Assembly: GCA_949825045.1 (NCBI GenBank)
Contig: OX463822.1
Coordinates: 34,908,703-34,972,702 of the forward strand
DNA from: Argyresthia goedartella
Lineage: Eukaryota > Arthropoda > Insecta > Lepidoptera > Argyresthiidae
Direction: 5' to 3'
DNA: 64,000 nt
Below the pieces are notes generated by a model, which had not been told where the DNA came from, searched no databases, and saw nothing but the letters and a program-made list of their open reading frames with translations. Positions 1 to 11,699 of the stretch are shown piece by piece. Position 1 is the stretch's first letter. Each line of letters opens with the position of its first letter. Made by a program: the position numbers and the translations under genes.

Positions 1-1620
1 TAAAGGCTCATCTATAGAACTTCTGTCATTAAATTGCTCTGAGAAAAATGCTATAAATGAATTTAATATGCTCTTCAATAATGTTGGAAAAAACCTTTCT
101 GATGCTATTCCACCCAGCCCTCCGCTACCCCCGGAACCAAAACATCTTTCAAATAACCCCTTACAGTCTTTCGCATTACTTGAGACATCTGAACATGAAA
201 TAGAATCACATATTTTGGTACTAAAAACTCGGTTACTAAACCGTATTAAAAATCGGTTAAAGACCCCTTTGTTTCCTTACTAACCCACATTAACAACAAC
301 TGCATGCATAAAGCAACTTTTCCCTCCGATATGCCCTATACACAAGGCTGGTGATAGAAGGCAGGCCTATCTCAATACTAACTACCTTATCTAAACTATT
401 TGAAAGAATAATAAACAATAGATTAGTAAAATTTCTCAAACAAAATAACTTTCTGTCAATTAACCAATATAGTTCTCGATCAGGTAAATATGCGAATGAC
501 GCACTTTTAGCTTTTACAAATGCAATTCCTTGATGAAAATGAAAAATGTCTCACTATTTACCTGGACTTAGCGAAATCTTTCGGCACAGTGTTTAACCCA
601 CTTCTCCTCAATAAACTTGAATCAACGTTTATAAGGGGAACTCAACTTAGTCTATTCGAAAGTTACTTGTCAAAAATAACTCAACTAGTCAAAATAGATG
701 TGCATGTTAGTGATGATCTCTCGGTTTCTTATGGAGTCCCTCAGGGCAGTACGCTCGGCCCTACACTGTTCCTATGTTAAATAAATGATATATGCGATGT
801 AAACCTTCCATAATGTAAAATTGTCTCCTACGCTGATCACAGCGCCCTCACACATAGCTGATACATGGACAGATGCCTTCTCCTAGTAGCTCAAAAGGGC
901 TTCAACTACGTTTCACATTGACTAGCAGCTAATTTTATCTAACACTGAATTCAGATAAAACCACATATATGATGTTCGCAATTGTAAATTCACACATGCT
1001 TCACACGGGCTTCATGCGGTGATATTTTCCAAAACTTGAATATTATCTCCCATAAATGCTCCTACCCACCTAACAATACCTGCACATTTCCTCAAATTTT
1101 AAGCACCAATTCAACTAAATATCTTGTTGTAATAATATATTGCAACCTAAATTTTAGAGAACAAGCGCATAATCTATCCAAACGTATTAGGAAACCAGCC
1201 TATGTCTTTATGCAGCTTCAACATGCTGCAAGTGACAAATTAACTAGACAAATATACAAGGCTCTAGTCCAATCATTAGTGATATATGTTATCACATTCT
1301 GGGGTGGATCCCCAAAGACTCATATACTAGCTGTCGAACAATTAGTCTATTCAAACCATAAAGGTTCCCAACCCAATTGTATCCCCAAAGACTCATATAC
1401 TAGCTGTCGAACAATTAGTCTATTCAAACCATAAAGGTTCCCAACCCAATTGTACATATTACATACCGCACTGAAACAACACTCTCTTACTCCTTACACA
1501 TGAATGAAATCAGTAAAAACCGGCGAAATATTGCCATTTGCCCTGCTGCCAGAAGCAGAACTTTCTTCTTAGACAGATTCCTCGAATTTCAAGGAATCAG
1601 ACTCTACACATAATAATTAA
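1..1620 (+). mobile_element. Decayed non-LTR retrotransposon (LINE), reverse transcriptase part
   Basis: Broken plus-strand pieces of a reverse transcriptase ORF. A linker piece lies at 68-283. A piece at 351-533 contains RPISILTTLSKLFERII, the usual RT entry block. A piece at 520-780 contains YLDLAKSFGTVFN and GVPQGSTLGPTLF. A C-terminal piece at 1036-1434 reads LTRQIYKALVQSLVIYVITFWG. The FADD catalytic box is not readable in one frame; a decayed trace (YADH) is seen near 830. Frameshifts and stops separate every piece, so it is dead. The 5' part lies off the window. I place it in the Jockey/CR1 group by motif style only; clade uncertain. Confidence 0.85.
1308..1453. repeat. Perfect 73-bp tandem duplication inside the LINE
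   Basis: 1308-1380 and 1381-1453 are identical 73-bp copies, each starting ATCCCCAAAGACTCATATAC. The duplication lies in the RT C-terminal region and shifts the frame. No divergence between copies, so it is younger than the rest of the decay. Confidence 0.95.
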
Positions 1621-2155
1621 TAAAGATTATAACATTTTTAACCTATGTGAATTCGAAGTTAAGCACTTATAACAAACTGGCTGTTTAAGCTGGACTATAA
1701 TCAAACTGAAAATATTTTCACTGTAATAAAGTAAAACTTTTCTCTAAATTCACATGTGTACGAACACTCTCACATATTTTCACCGACACAACCATAAATT
1801 AAGTGCAAAGTATGGCTACTATACTATGATATACCCTGTTATTTATCATTTAAGATCTTTAGCTCTAAAGGTGTAAATGTGAGCACCCAGGCCTTTAAAT
1901 TGTGATAAAAAATTGTGATACTGATAACACAGGCATTTAAAATGCCTAGCTTGGTCGTTGGCCTGCTTCACAAAAATTGTAACTTTATGACTATTTTTTA
2001 TGTTCTTGTAATAATTTTATGTACTTTTATCCCCTCAGATGTGTAGAGGCCATATCATGGTCACTGACAATCTTTGCCACTTATGTTTCATGAATTAGCA
2101 TTATTTTTATTACTATTCTATTGTTATGTGGGAGCTTGTTTGTAATCTTGTATTC
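1621..2155. other. No recognisable feature
   Basis: AT-rich sequence after the LINE end. I see no long ORF, tandem array or strong inverted repeat. Confidence 0.5.
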
Positions 2156-2399
2156 TTGGGCTTCGCTGCGCGCGCCCCCTCTAGTCTTCACCTTAAGCTA
2201 CCGCAGTTTTTACCCTGGTATTTAGTTTGCAATTCAAATTTGAACCAGTTCACAATTTACCGGTTTTATTATATATAAAATAACGCGTCCTATTGTAAGC
2301 AGTAGGGTACAGTTTACGATTTATCGATAGTTTGTAAAGTAACGAGAAAATAACCTTAGATTATAAACTAACGGTTTTGTCAATCTTACGGTGACATAT
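2156..2399 (-). mobile_element. Partial TA-type inverted-repeat element (TATGTCACCG family), reverse orientation
   Basis: Reads as the reverse complement of much of 46071-46459. Shared parts are the block with CTTCACCTTAAGCTACCGC, a middle part around AAGCAGTAGGGTACAGTTTAC, and the terminus TCTTACGGTGACATA followed by TA. The other terminus is not present. Sequence 2400-3350 beyond it shows nothing I recognise. Confidence 0.65.
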
Positions 2400-3353
2400 A
2401 CATATAAACCACATTATTGTACGTCAAACTCGTGTAGCTATACATTTTGCCTATATTATATATATCGCCTTGAGTTAGGTTTACGTAACAGAGGCCACCC
2501 TCCCTAACAAGTCACAACTATATTCTAAGTTCCTCCTACCTAGTAGAACTTGAGTGACGACTGTCGCTATAGACAATGAACTTAGGTACTACTCGCTGTA
2601 TCGGGTCTGGTTGGAGCTCTATGTTTCGGACTCCCGAATACTCCGGATACGCAACCCACAACTCAAAGTTTGACAGACACTCAAAGAGATGACGTCACTG
2701 TCTTTCGCTCGTCAACTGACAATGCTCAATTAATCGTAACTTTATTTGAGCAGGTGTCTGTGTATTCGGCTCTAAGCTACATTTAACGACCGTACGTTCG
2801 CATTACGATTGCGAGGCGCCGCGCTTGCTCTACCGCGTTTCAATAGTCACATAATAGTAACTTCTGTCACTAACACTATAGGTACCATGCAATACCCTAC
2901 TCAGTAGTACTCAGTACTCATTTACATTGTAGGACGGCGCATTCAGATATACATTTACTTTTGCACATAGAGGCAAAATCCACAGCGAAATGCGTCCGTT
3001 TGTGCAATAATGACAAAAGCCATTAAGTATGGCGTTCTATGGAGTTGCGACTTGCGATCGCACATCTAAATTATGTCCGGGAGACTAGTTGCAGTCAGGT
3101 TTCATCACTCAAACGCAAAACTCATCAAACTGCCTTAGTTTAGTCCCTCTTGTTTCTGAAGTTGCCTTTAAGAGCTCGTTCGTTCGTGTTTAAATGTCAT
3201 ATGTAGTTAGTTATATCACAAATGTTCCGTCGATGACACGACACGATACATTCCACGACAATCATTTCTCAACAACAAAAAATATGCAAATTGTCAGTCA
3301 GTCATTTTGAAACAGTAGTTTAAGAATGACCTTCCGAGAGTCATCAAGACTAA

Positions 3354-3488
3354 GGTCCACTTGCAAGAAAAACACTAAATACGTTAGCGTCTTAAATTTA
3401 TTTTGGAAATGTCAAAATGTACGAAATATCGCTATCTTAAATCGATCTAGCACGCGAAACGTATTAAGTGTTTTCTTGCAAGTGGACC
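3354..3488. mobile_element. 135-bp MITE with TAA target duplication (PIF/Harbinger-like)
   Basis: Begins GGTCCACTTGCAAGAAA and ends TTTCTTGCAAGTGGACC, a near-perfect inverted repeat of about 30 bp. It is flanked on both sides by TAA (3351-3353 and 3489-3491). A 3-bp TWA duplication is known for the PIF/Harbinger superfamily, so the assignment is by target size and length. No coding capacity. Confidence 0.75.
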
Positions 3489-3731
3489 TAATTGTCTATA
3501 GTGGACCTCTGTTATAGAAGAATCGTTAGCCGCATTCCTAATACACTACATACTCGTAGGAGAGGAGCATGATGAGGAGAGATCAGAGTGATGCCCGCTG
3601 TCCCCAAGTTCAAAATTCCCCGCAATGAATTTTCATGCATTCATTCCCAAGTTCCCCAAAATATAAAATTAAATTATTCGTGAAGTTTAGACTCCACCAT
3701 TGACCAATCCTAGCACCTAAGCGTCCGAAAT
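3451..3731 (+). repeat. Dispersed repeat, copy A
   Basis: About 280 bp shared in direct orientation with 14295-14579. It begins inside the right end of the MITE and runs through GGAGAGGAGCATGATGAGG and CAAGTTCCCCAAAATATAAA. A minus-strand reading frame (3610-3876) is partly shared between the copies, but I recognise no protein. Confidence 0.85.
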
Positions 3732-4402
3732 GAATGAATGAATTAATGAATGAATGATGCTTCTCCAGCCAGGGTTCTAAACCTCTTCCGGTCTTTCGGC
3801 TGGCATACCAGAGGGCACGAGTTTTGAGGGGGGCGGAATGACCTGCTCTATAGGAGGGTAAGGATAGTGAATTCAATCGACCGACTCTTCAGCCTGAAGT
3901 AGGGTATCTAAAATCCCGGATTTTTTGAAAACCGGGAATCCCGATTTTCATCGTCGATGAAACCGGGAATTTCCCGAGATCCCGGGATTTTCGGTGCGAT
4001 GAAGGTATTTGCAATTTAAAATGATTAAATACGTACTTAGTGTTACTTATTGTGGGGAAAACAGGTAGGGGATTATAAAATAAAAAGAATAATAATAATA
4101 TACATATTTTAATGTTATTAAATAATTCACATGGCTTGAAATTGTTGTGGCCTGCATTTTAATAAAGCTAAACACGAATCATTAAAAAGTTTGAAGTCAT
4201 ATAGAACATACATTTTTACACAGCAATCCTCTGAATTTTAACAAATGACAATAAGTTTTATTTTATATATATGAGCTGTAGTAAAAATAAATTAAAGAAA
4301 TATGTTAAATTGAATAATTATACAAAAAAAACACAAAAACTAGCTAATAGAAATAAAATATTTTGTAAAAATGTAAATTGTAGCAAGGAACGTGTCGAAT
4401 TA

Positions 4403-4664
4403 TAATAATAATAATAATAATACCTTAGACACCATTTACACACATTGATCTAGCCCCAAACTAGGATTCCCTGTATCTTGGGTACTAGACAACGATACAC
4501 ATACTTATATAGATAAATATTATACTTAGATAGATAAACAACCATGACTAGAGTACAAACATCAGTTCTCATCAAACAAATATTTGCCCCCACCGGGACT
4601 CGAAGCCGGGACCCTTGGTTTAGTAGGCAGCGACACTGCCGACTCGGCCATTCGGGTCGAATTA
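4403..4664 (-). mobile_element. tRNA-derived SINE, family 1, reverse orientation
   Basis: Reading the minus strand: a tRNA-like head with TGGCCGAGTCGG (A box) and GGCTTCGAGTCCC (B box), then a body ending CCAAGGTATTATTATTATT. It matches the two full copies at 63007 and 63376. Its head abuts the 5' end of the LINE at 4665. Confidence 0.85.
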
Positions 4665-5396
4665 ATTAAGGTAATCGATGATTGTAGATTATGTTTGGAA
4701 AAAACTACAGAAAAGTACGAATGTGACACACGGCGACTCCAGTCAGATATGCATATTTTAAACTCATCATTACAAAGTATTACACGTAAATATGAGTCAG
4801 CACAATACGAAATTAAGGAACATGTGTCGGCTATGAATAGTTTGTTGGAGACGTGTAAGTATAATTATGACACTTTCATATCTTTGACCGACAATCACAT
4901 CTGTGATTGTAAACAAGCTCCAGTGGACTGTTCCGTGCCGACCGTGTGTCCCGCCGAGCAGCCGGCCGAACAGCTGATACTGACCCAGGCGCCGCCGTCA
5001 GTCGACTTGAGTACTAATAGTGTTATCAATAACGCCTCCTTCTCTCGGACAAAGGATAGGTATATAATGTACAGCGATGAACTTGGAAAAAATATGGGTT
5101 TACAACTTAGTCAGCGCGTAGGCCAGGCAATATTAAATAACTGTATGCCTGGCGCCACATATTCACAAATATTAAACAAAGTGTTGTCATCGCAGTTTTT
5201 AGAACCAACCACCCTAATTATTTTAATTGGTAGAAGGGAAAATGTATCTAAAAAACTAATTACTAAATACTTTTCCAAATTAAATTCTTTACAAAATGTA
5301 GATAGAATAATCTTGTTTGCGTTTCCCTTCAGCCAATCTTTGTCACAACATGAAAATCATATAAGACATGATTATAATACATTTATACACACATAG
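4665..5396 (+). pseudogene. LINE ORF1-like protein
   Basis: Open frame of about 243 codons after the SINE junction. The first half is helical and charged, with a CDTRRLQSDM stretch that could form a coiled coil. A middle Cys-rich part reads ICDCKQAPVDC. The last part (YIMYSDELGKNMG onward, then LEPTTLIILIGRRENV) resembles the esterase-like fold seen in some CR1-group ORF1 proteins, but I cannot see a certain catalytic serine. The in-frame ATG at 4584 lies in the adjoining SINE, so the true start is unknown. Confidence 0.6.
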
Positions 5397-5761
5397 ACAT
5401 GTTGTCATACTGAAAAATTTCATTTCATAGACACCAATATTTGTATTGGAAAATATTTTTATTTGACTAAGGATAGGTATTACCTATCTAGGTTTTATAC
5501 AAAACAGATAGCACAGTCACTATCTTATTTAATTTTGAACTCAGTCAAGTTTTTGACTAATGAAACGCCTGCTTCTATTGAGCAGTGTAATAATAATGAC
5601 ATGTACTCCTTGGAATCTGTTCCAAGCTCTTTAAATTAACCCATAGGACAACAGAGAGTAACTCTGGCAGTAATATTAATATTTGTATAAATATACCTTC
5701 ATCTTGCCCATTAAATCAAGTTACTAGTAATGAAAAATGTAAAAGTAAGAATATTTTAAAC

Positions 5762-8386
5762 GTGGTTCATCAAAATATACAGGGCATGTTAAGTAAAGAA
5801 CTGGAAATTGAGTTATTCATGAACTGTAATAATATTGATATTTTATGTATAACAGAGCACTTTTTAAAGAGTTATCAGTTCATGTTCAACTTTAATAACC
5901 ACCACGTTGCTAGTTCGTTCAACAGAAAAACAGCTGATCGCGGTGGCTCCTTAATACTTGTAAATAATAGTTTTAAATATAAGGAACGAGTTGACATAGT
6001 GAGCCTGTCTGTTGAGCGTACCATGGAAATAGCCTGTATTGAACTTGAACAACTTATTGTAATGAGCGTATACAGACCACCAGATTCATCCTTTGATTTA
6101 TTCGAAAAGAAAATGGATGAAGTGTTGATTAAAATCAGCGATAAAAACAAATTTTTTATAATTTGTGGTGATTTTAATGTTAATCTGTTAGAGGATAATA
6201 ATATTTGTACTAGATTAAAATCTTTATTTTTATGTCACAACATGAACTATCTGTTTTTGGAGCCTACTAGAATTACTGCAACATCTGCTACCTGCATTGA
6301 CTATTGTCAATAAATATATTTATTTACTATGTATATATATATATTTATGTAAGGTTCTTGCGTACATACATTATATTTTCGAATGGGAAATACCATACAG
6401 TGACGATCCAAATTTGTTGTACAACTCAGTATTTAACCTTGTCAAAAATGAATATGATACGGTATTTAAATCAAAAACAAAAACTAAATCATATAACAAA
6501 AATACGGCCTTTCTAGATTATGTTCGTAGTTATTCAAAAATGTTTAAACGCGTTTGTGCCGTAGCTAAATCTAATTTCATTAAAAACAAAATTGAATCTA
6601 GTAGCAATGTAATGAAAACGACTTGGCAAATTATAAACAGAGAGACTGGAAAGGCCAAAGCTACACATAATAACTTCAAGCTTAAGATAGATAATCAATT
6701 GCTAAGTACAGACCTAGAAGTAGCAAAAGCTTTCGAAAATTTCTTTACGGACATTCCAGTTTCATCAACCAAGTCTTTAAATTCATCTCCCGCTGCTGCT
6801 GAATCTATACTTAAACAAAATTTTGAGGAATGTAAAACAGATTTTAAATTTAGGCACGTAAATAATGAAGACATTGTATAAGCGTTTAAATCCCTGGAAA
6901 TGAAAAAGACAGCTGACGCCCATGGTCTATCAGTAAAAATTATTAGTTCCATTGTAGATTGTATTGCACCTCACCTTTGTTGTATATTTAATCAATGTAT
7001 AGATAGTGGTGTGTTTCCTGACTTGATGAAACTAAGTAAAGTTATACCTTTATTCAAAGCTGGTAGTACATCAGACCCCACCAATTTTAGACCCATATCG
7101 ATACTACCAACGCTTAGCAAAATATTTGAAAAACTCATACTTAATCAATTGCAAAGTCATTTTTATCTCAATAATTTAATTCATATTGCTCAGTTTGGTT
7201 TCACAAAGGGTCGTTCAACAGCCGATGCTGGTGTTGAACTAATCGACAATATTTTTGATGCCTGGGAAGACGCAATGGATGCAATAGGTGTCTATCCAAG
7301 GCTTTTGATTGCGTCCATCACGACACTCTTGTCAGGAAGTTACGCCATTATGGTGTAAAAGATCAGGCACTTGGCCTTCTGGAGTCATATCTAACAGATA
7401 GGGTTCAGATGGTCGATGTTAATGGGAAAAGATCACCTGGGTCTTCAATAAGTATGGGCGTACCGCAAGGTTCAATTCTTGGTCCTTTCTTGTTTTTAGT
7501 ATATATTAATGATTTACCTTACCTTGTTAAAGCAAAACATGGGTTAGTATTGTTTGCCGATGATACTTCTTTGATATTTAAAGTTAAAAGACAGCAATCA
7601 AATTATGACGAGGTAAACAATGCTATCTCTAGTATAGTGAAGTGGTTTACTGTTAACAATTTATTACTTAATGAAAAGAAAACTAAATGTATTAAATTCG
7701 TGTTACCCAATGTGAACCCGGTAACTACAGACATATTTATAAAAGGACAGAGATTGGACCTTGTGCAGTCGACTGTCTTTTTGGGCATTACTTTAGACGC
7801 CAAACTACAATGGGATCCTCATATAAATAAATTGTCGAACAGACTGAGTTCGGCAGCGTTCGCAGTTAAAAAAATTAGAGCTCTTACCGACGTAGACACC
7901 GCTAGACTAGTCTACTTTAGTTACTTTCATAGTCTAATGACCTATAGTATTTTATTGTGGGCTCACGCTGCGAATGCTAATAGTATATTTATTCTGCAGA
8001 AACGGGCTGTTCGTGCAATTTATAGATTAGGGCCTAGAGTGTCACTGAGGGAAAAGTTTAAAGAAATCAATATTCTGACATTTGTGTCTTAATATATCTA
8101 TGACAATCTTGTGTATGTAAAAAGAAATATAACTAATTTTCAGAAGTACAGTGATATACACAATTTTAATACTAGAAATAAAGACAAGTTGATTGCTTAT
8201 GTAAGCCGACTACATAAAATTAGTAATTCTTTTAAAGGCAATTGTATACGCTATTACAATAAGGTCCCTACTGATATTAAAAACTTACCTTTAGACAAGT
8301 TTAAAATAATAATAAAACAGAAATTGTATAAAAAAGGTTACTACAGGATATCTGATTACTTAGAGGACAGATGTCCATGGGAATAG
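5762..8386 (+). pseudogene. LINE ORF2: endonuclease and reverse transcriptase, broken
   Basis: 5762-6304 holds an APE-type endonuclease: NIQG, then ITEHF, then SVYRPPDSS, then ICGDFNVNL. The frame stops at 6311 and resumes around 6390 well into the linker, so part of the protein is missing. The RT follows: RPISILPTLSKIFEKLI near 7090, GFTKGRST near 7200, GVPQGSILGPFLF near 7460 and the catalytic FADD near 7552. A frameshift near 7288 splits the SKAFDCVHHD block. A stop near 8090 precedes the last 92 codons (8111-8386), which are shared with the copy at 26506-26859. Confidence 0.85.
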
Positions 8387-8823
8387 ATTGTTTGAGTAAC
8401 AGGCTGTTTCGATATATAATTAGCATTCATTTTGTAATTTGACAATATTTTATTTAAAAAAGGAAACGCAAGAGATGCGACGACTGTGGAGTTTCTTCGG
8501 TGAGCTCTTCTCCACAGATTCCGCCATTGGGTTAGTGAACTCACCCAAAAAAATGTAATGACGGATCTAAGTGATGTAACAACATCCTATGGAAATAAAT
8601 GATTTTTGATTTTGATTTGGCAACATTTTCTAGTTATCTCTATCATCAAATAATACTTAAACTAAAATCACAGAATCAACGCAAAACGATGCCTTATTAA
8701 AAATATCCTGATTAATCCGTTCAACTGACGAAGTATCTAAATAAAAAATATTGCAAAAATAACTCGGTTAATTAACTATCCTTATAAGTAAATGACTAAA
8801 ACAAAAAAATCACAGAATCACTA

Positions 8824-8956
8824 CAATGACCCTGAGCTACACAAAACAAAATTGAAATTTAAGTTATGTTTAGTTAATGACATTTAGTTCTGAAGCTAAA
8901 TATAGTTAACCTAAACCTAAATATCAGATTTGATTTCATGTAGCTCAGGGATATTG
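8824..8956. repeat. Small inverted-repeat element, about 133 bp
   Basis: Starts CAATGACCCTGAGCTACA and ends TGTAGCTCAGGGATATTG, an imperfect 18-bp inverted repeat. It sits inside hAT element 1. I found no clear target duplication. Confidence 0.45.
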
Positions 8957-9093
8957 TCTTAAGATACTATAGTATACTACAGTATCTAATGTACTTAGTG
9001 AGTCTACATAAATAGTCTAAATAATGTTGAAACTCTTAGTAACTAAATCTAATAAAATACACATATTAAAATCACACAATAACAATAAAATAA

Positions 9094-9435
9094 TTATTTT
9101 TCAGATTTTTCTTCTTTGTAATAAGACCTCAAAAATATAATAGCGTCTAAACTTCTGTCACCTAAACGTGATCTGATTTTATTACAAATTAAACCGGCCG
9201 AGGAAAATATTCTCTCCGGTTCAACGCTTGTGGGAGGGATGGTAAGTAGGTTATCATAGGTTTGTGACAGGAAATGGCCACGATCTCCCCCATTTTCATA
9301 CAGAGCCATCTCTATTCTCACTGTAGTATGCAGGTCTTCTGATTGAGTGTTTCTATTACGTTCCTTGCTCACAGCTTGATTAATTTCTTGATTAAGTTCT
9401 TCGCTTTGTGTTAATTCAGTTCTTGGGTGTACCAC
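9094..9435 (-). pseudogene. hAT transposase C-terminal dimerisation domain remnant
   Basis: 113-codon minus-strand frame. Residues after about 60 read LLTIPPTSVEPERIFSSAG, then NKIRSRLGDRSLDAIIFL, which is the standard hAT dimerisation (Dimer_Tnp_hAT) signature. The catalytic part and the zinc finger are absent. It is the only transposase piece left in hAT element 1. The protein is much shorter than the several hundred residues usual for hAT transposases. Confidence 0.88.
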
Positions 9436-10076
9436 CAGCAGAGGTTCATTGTCGTGTTCTTACTAACTAACTAAAAATGCAGTAATTTATAAATTAATAT
9501 TTAAATGCTATTGGCTTGTGAGAAGTCTTTGTTCATTGGTAGGGCAGTCATTTAGCCATCTTCTTTCTTACTAGGTACCTAAGTATTTCAATTCAGTTCA
9601 AGCGAATATTTACTCCATTTTACTAAGTGATACTGTTGGCGCTCAATTAAAATAAACAAATAAAGGCAGGTACATACAAAAGTTAAAATATGATATTTAA
9701 AAACTTACCTTTCTCAAGTTCGGCTTCGTTCCAGGGCACAAATTTGTCAAACCACCACTCACATTGAACTCTGCATAGCGACTAAGAAGCAGGTAAAAAA
9801 CTACCTGCCTGTTAGTCAGCGAGCGGCTGCATTTCGTATTTCAAAATGGCCGCTTGGACAATAACTGAATGCACTGCACAACCCCAAATACAGAGTTCAA
9901 AATTTATTGATATGAATAAAAATATAAGGAAATAATGATATTGTGACTTAAATACTTTTTTCCCGAAAAAACCGGGAATCGCTTGCAGAATCCCGGGATT
10001 TAAAAAACATACCAAAACCGGGAATTCCCGGAATTTTCGTTCCCGGGATTTACCGGTTCTAATCCCTAGCCTGAAG

Positions 10077-10880
10077 CAAATATAGGATATGTGGAATGGG
10101 GAGGATGTGGGATTTGGAGAGCAGCTGTTGTTTTCTTCAAGTTCTTGTTTTCCTTCTATTTTCAGTTATTGTTATTAGTTGAGTTTCCTGAGTCGTGTTC
10201 GTTTGGGTTATCCGGTAAGTTCCCAGTTTCGCTTTCGCTCTCTGTTTCTGGAATACGGTATATTTGCCTCTAGGCCATCCTGACTTCGTCCCTGTTGTGT
10301 GATGATTCTGTCCAGTAACTGTGTTCTTCACCGTAGTATTTGATGTCATGCTCAAGGAAATCTTTCCAGGTGTATATAAGTCGGCCGACTTTCTTCTGCC
10401 TTGCTTCGTATTTGAATGGAGCGTGTAGAAAGTGCTGTTGTGGGCGTCGCAGAATATGTATTGAAACACATCCGGTGGTTTTTTATTCGTTTGGTTATCG
10501 TTTTGCCCTGTAGTCAGTCATGAATTTTGTGGTATCTTGGATAGCTTCTGGCGTTCTCAAACATGTCTCTGAGGATCTGGCGTTCATATTTTCTTAGTCA
10601 AGAACTGACTGTCAACTGTTTGCTGTGGTGAGGGTTGCCGCTTTTTGTCCGTATTTAATACACAGTGCAATGACCATTTTGTAAATCAGGCGCACTATAT
10701 TACAGCCCATGTTGGATTTCTTTATAAAATGCATTATTGTATCCTGTGAGATATTTTATTTAGGTTACGGTTCGTATTGGAACTCCGTTTAATACGATCA
10801 CTTGTGGGCGCTGGTTGTTTATGGGGTCTCTTATAAGAATTTTCGTCTTTCTACTTTTAAGTTTGCCATGAGCATTTCTC
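10077..10880. other. Mostly unassigned; stop-poor on the minus strand
   Basis: A 110-codon minus-strand frame at 10137-10469 has no similarity I recognise. Together with the frames at 11175-11510 and 11492-11881 it may belong to one old minus-strand element, the same one that carries the OTU remnant. That link is inference from strand and spacing. Confidence 0.35.
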
Positions 10881-11059
10881 CGATGATATTTAATTATTCA
10901 CTTTTAGCTACTCTGCGGCATAACAACGCTGCGTATAAACGCTCTTTCTGGTTGCGGGCGGTCCGACTCTGGAACGCACCTCTTTTCACTATAAGAGACA
11001 GTCCCACTCTTTTTTCTTTTAAGAAACGTATCAAAGAGCACTACCTGTCTCTTTCGTAA
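10881..11059 (+). pseudogene. LINE reverse transcriptase C-terminal fragment
   Basis: Plus-strand frame ending at a stop at 11057-11059. It reads NNAAYKRSFWLRAVRLWNAP, then SPTLFSFKKRIKEHYL. This Trp-Asn followed by a Phe-Lys-Lys block is the usual last segment of Jockey-group ORF2. Nothing upstream is readable, so it is a 5'-truncated copy. Confidence 0.65.
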
Positions 11060-11699
11060 AAGTTATTATTAGTATTAGTAGAATTATTTCGTATTTCCTA
11101 TCTGTATTTTACAGGTATTTATATTTATTCCTAGGCATTTTAGTTATAGTAATTATTGTGCACTGCCTGCCCTTTTATGATACCAATTCCTGTAATGTAT
11201 TTTGCTGGAAGAAAACTCTTTTTAGAGACAAGCTAGCCCTTGTACATGCATTTTTAATGTATCTTTTAAAATATTTGTGTGCAATATTGTGTAGGAGGTT
11301 TGTTCCTATAATTCCCTTTTTCCTGTATTTATTTATATCGTCTTGTCCGATGCGAGCATAAAGATACCAGAGATTGTGTTTTGACATATATGTCATGTTT
11401 GTTTCCTGTCTATAGGTTATGGGTATGTTTCTGTTGGTCAATTCCGCATCAATGTTGAGTCTTTTAGGTATTTCGGCGCATCCTGTACTACCTAACGATC
11501 CAAGTAGCAATGCGCATACGCTCGCATGTGACTTGTAAATATGGGGCTGTTTCGTATCATCGAATATCCGGTGTTGTCGGGGATGTCTTCTATTGATGTT
11601 ATGGTTGACCTTGAGAAGATCATAGGTGTTGCATTAAGTATCGGGGAAAGTATCGTGATATCAGTTTGGTTATCGGTTGCTTGATCCGTGGGTAAATTT

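Larger units (their letters stand above)
4665..8618 (+). mobile_element. Nearly full-length LINE nested in hAT element 1
   Basis: Contains an ORF1 (to 5396), an endonuclease domain (5762-6304), a reverse transcriptase (6390-8386 in pieces) and a 3' end finishing in a short TGATTTTTGATTTTGATTT tail. The same 3' end recurs in reverse at 26180-26862. Endonuclease plus RT order fits the APE-type LINEs (CR1/Jockey group). Decay is moderate: one internal deletion in ORF2 near 6305-6390, one frameshift near 7288 and one stop near 8090. Confidence 0.85.
3900..10068 (-). mobile_element. hAT element 1, with nested LINE and SINE
   Basis: Bounded by a perfect 8-bp direct duplication GCCTGAAG at 3892-3899 and 10069-10076. 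Terminal sequences are TAGGGTATCTAAAATCCCGG on the left and, read inward from the right, TAGGGATTAGAACCGGTAAA. Both ends are rich in CCCGGGA/TCCCGGG repeats. An 8-bp duplication with a minus-strand dimerisation-domain remnant (9094-9435) identifies a hAT. The SINE and LINE (4403-8618) account for about two thirds of its length. Confidence 0.88.

Noticed and set aside
4584..4664. ATG at 4584 as the start of the LINE ORF1
   Set aside because: This part is the reverse of the SINE tRNA-like head; the same residues appear at 63081 in reverse.
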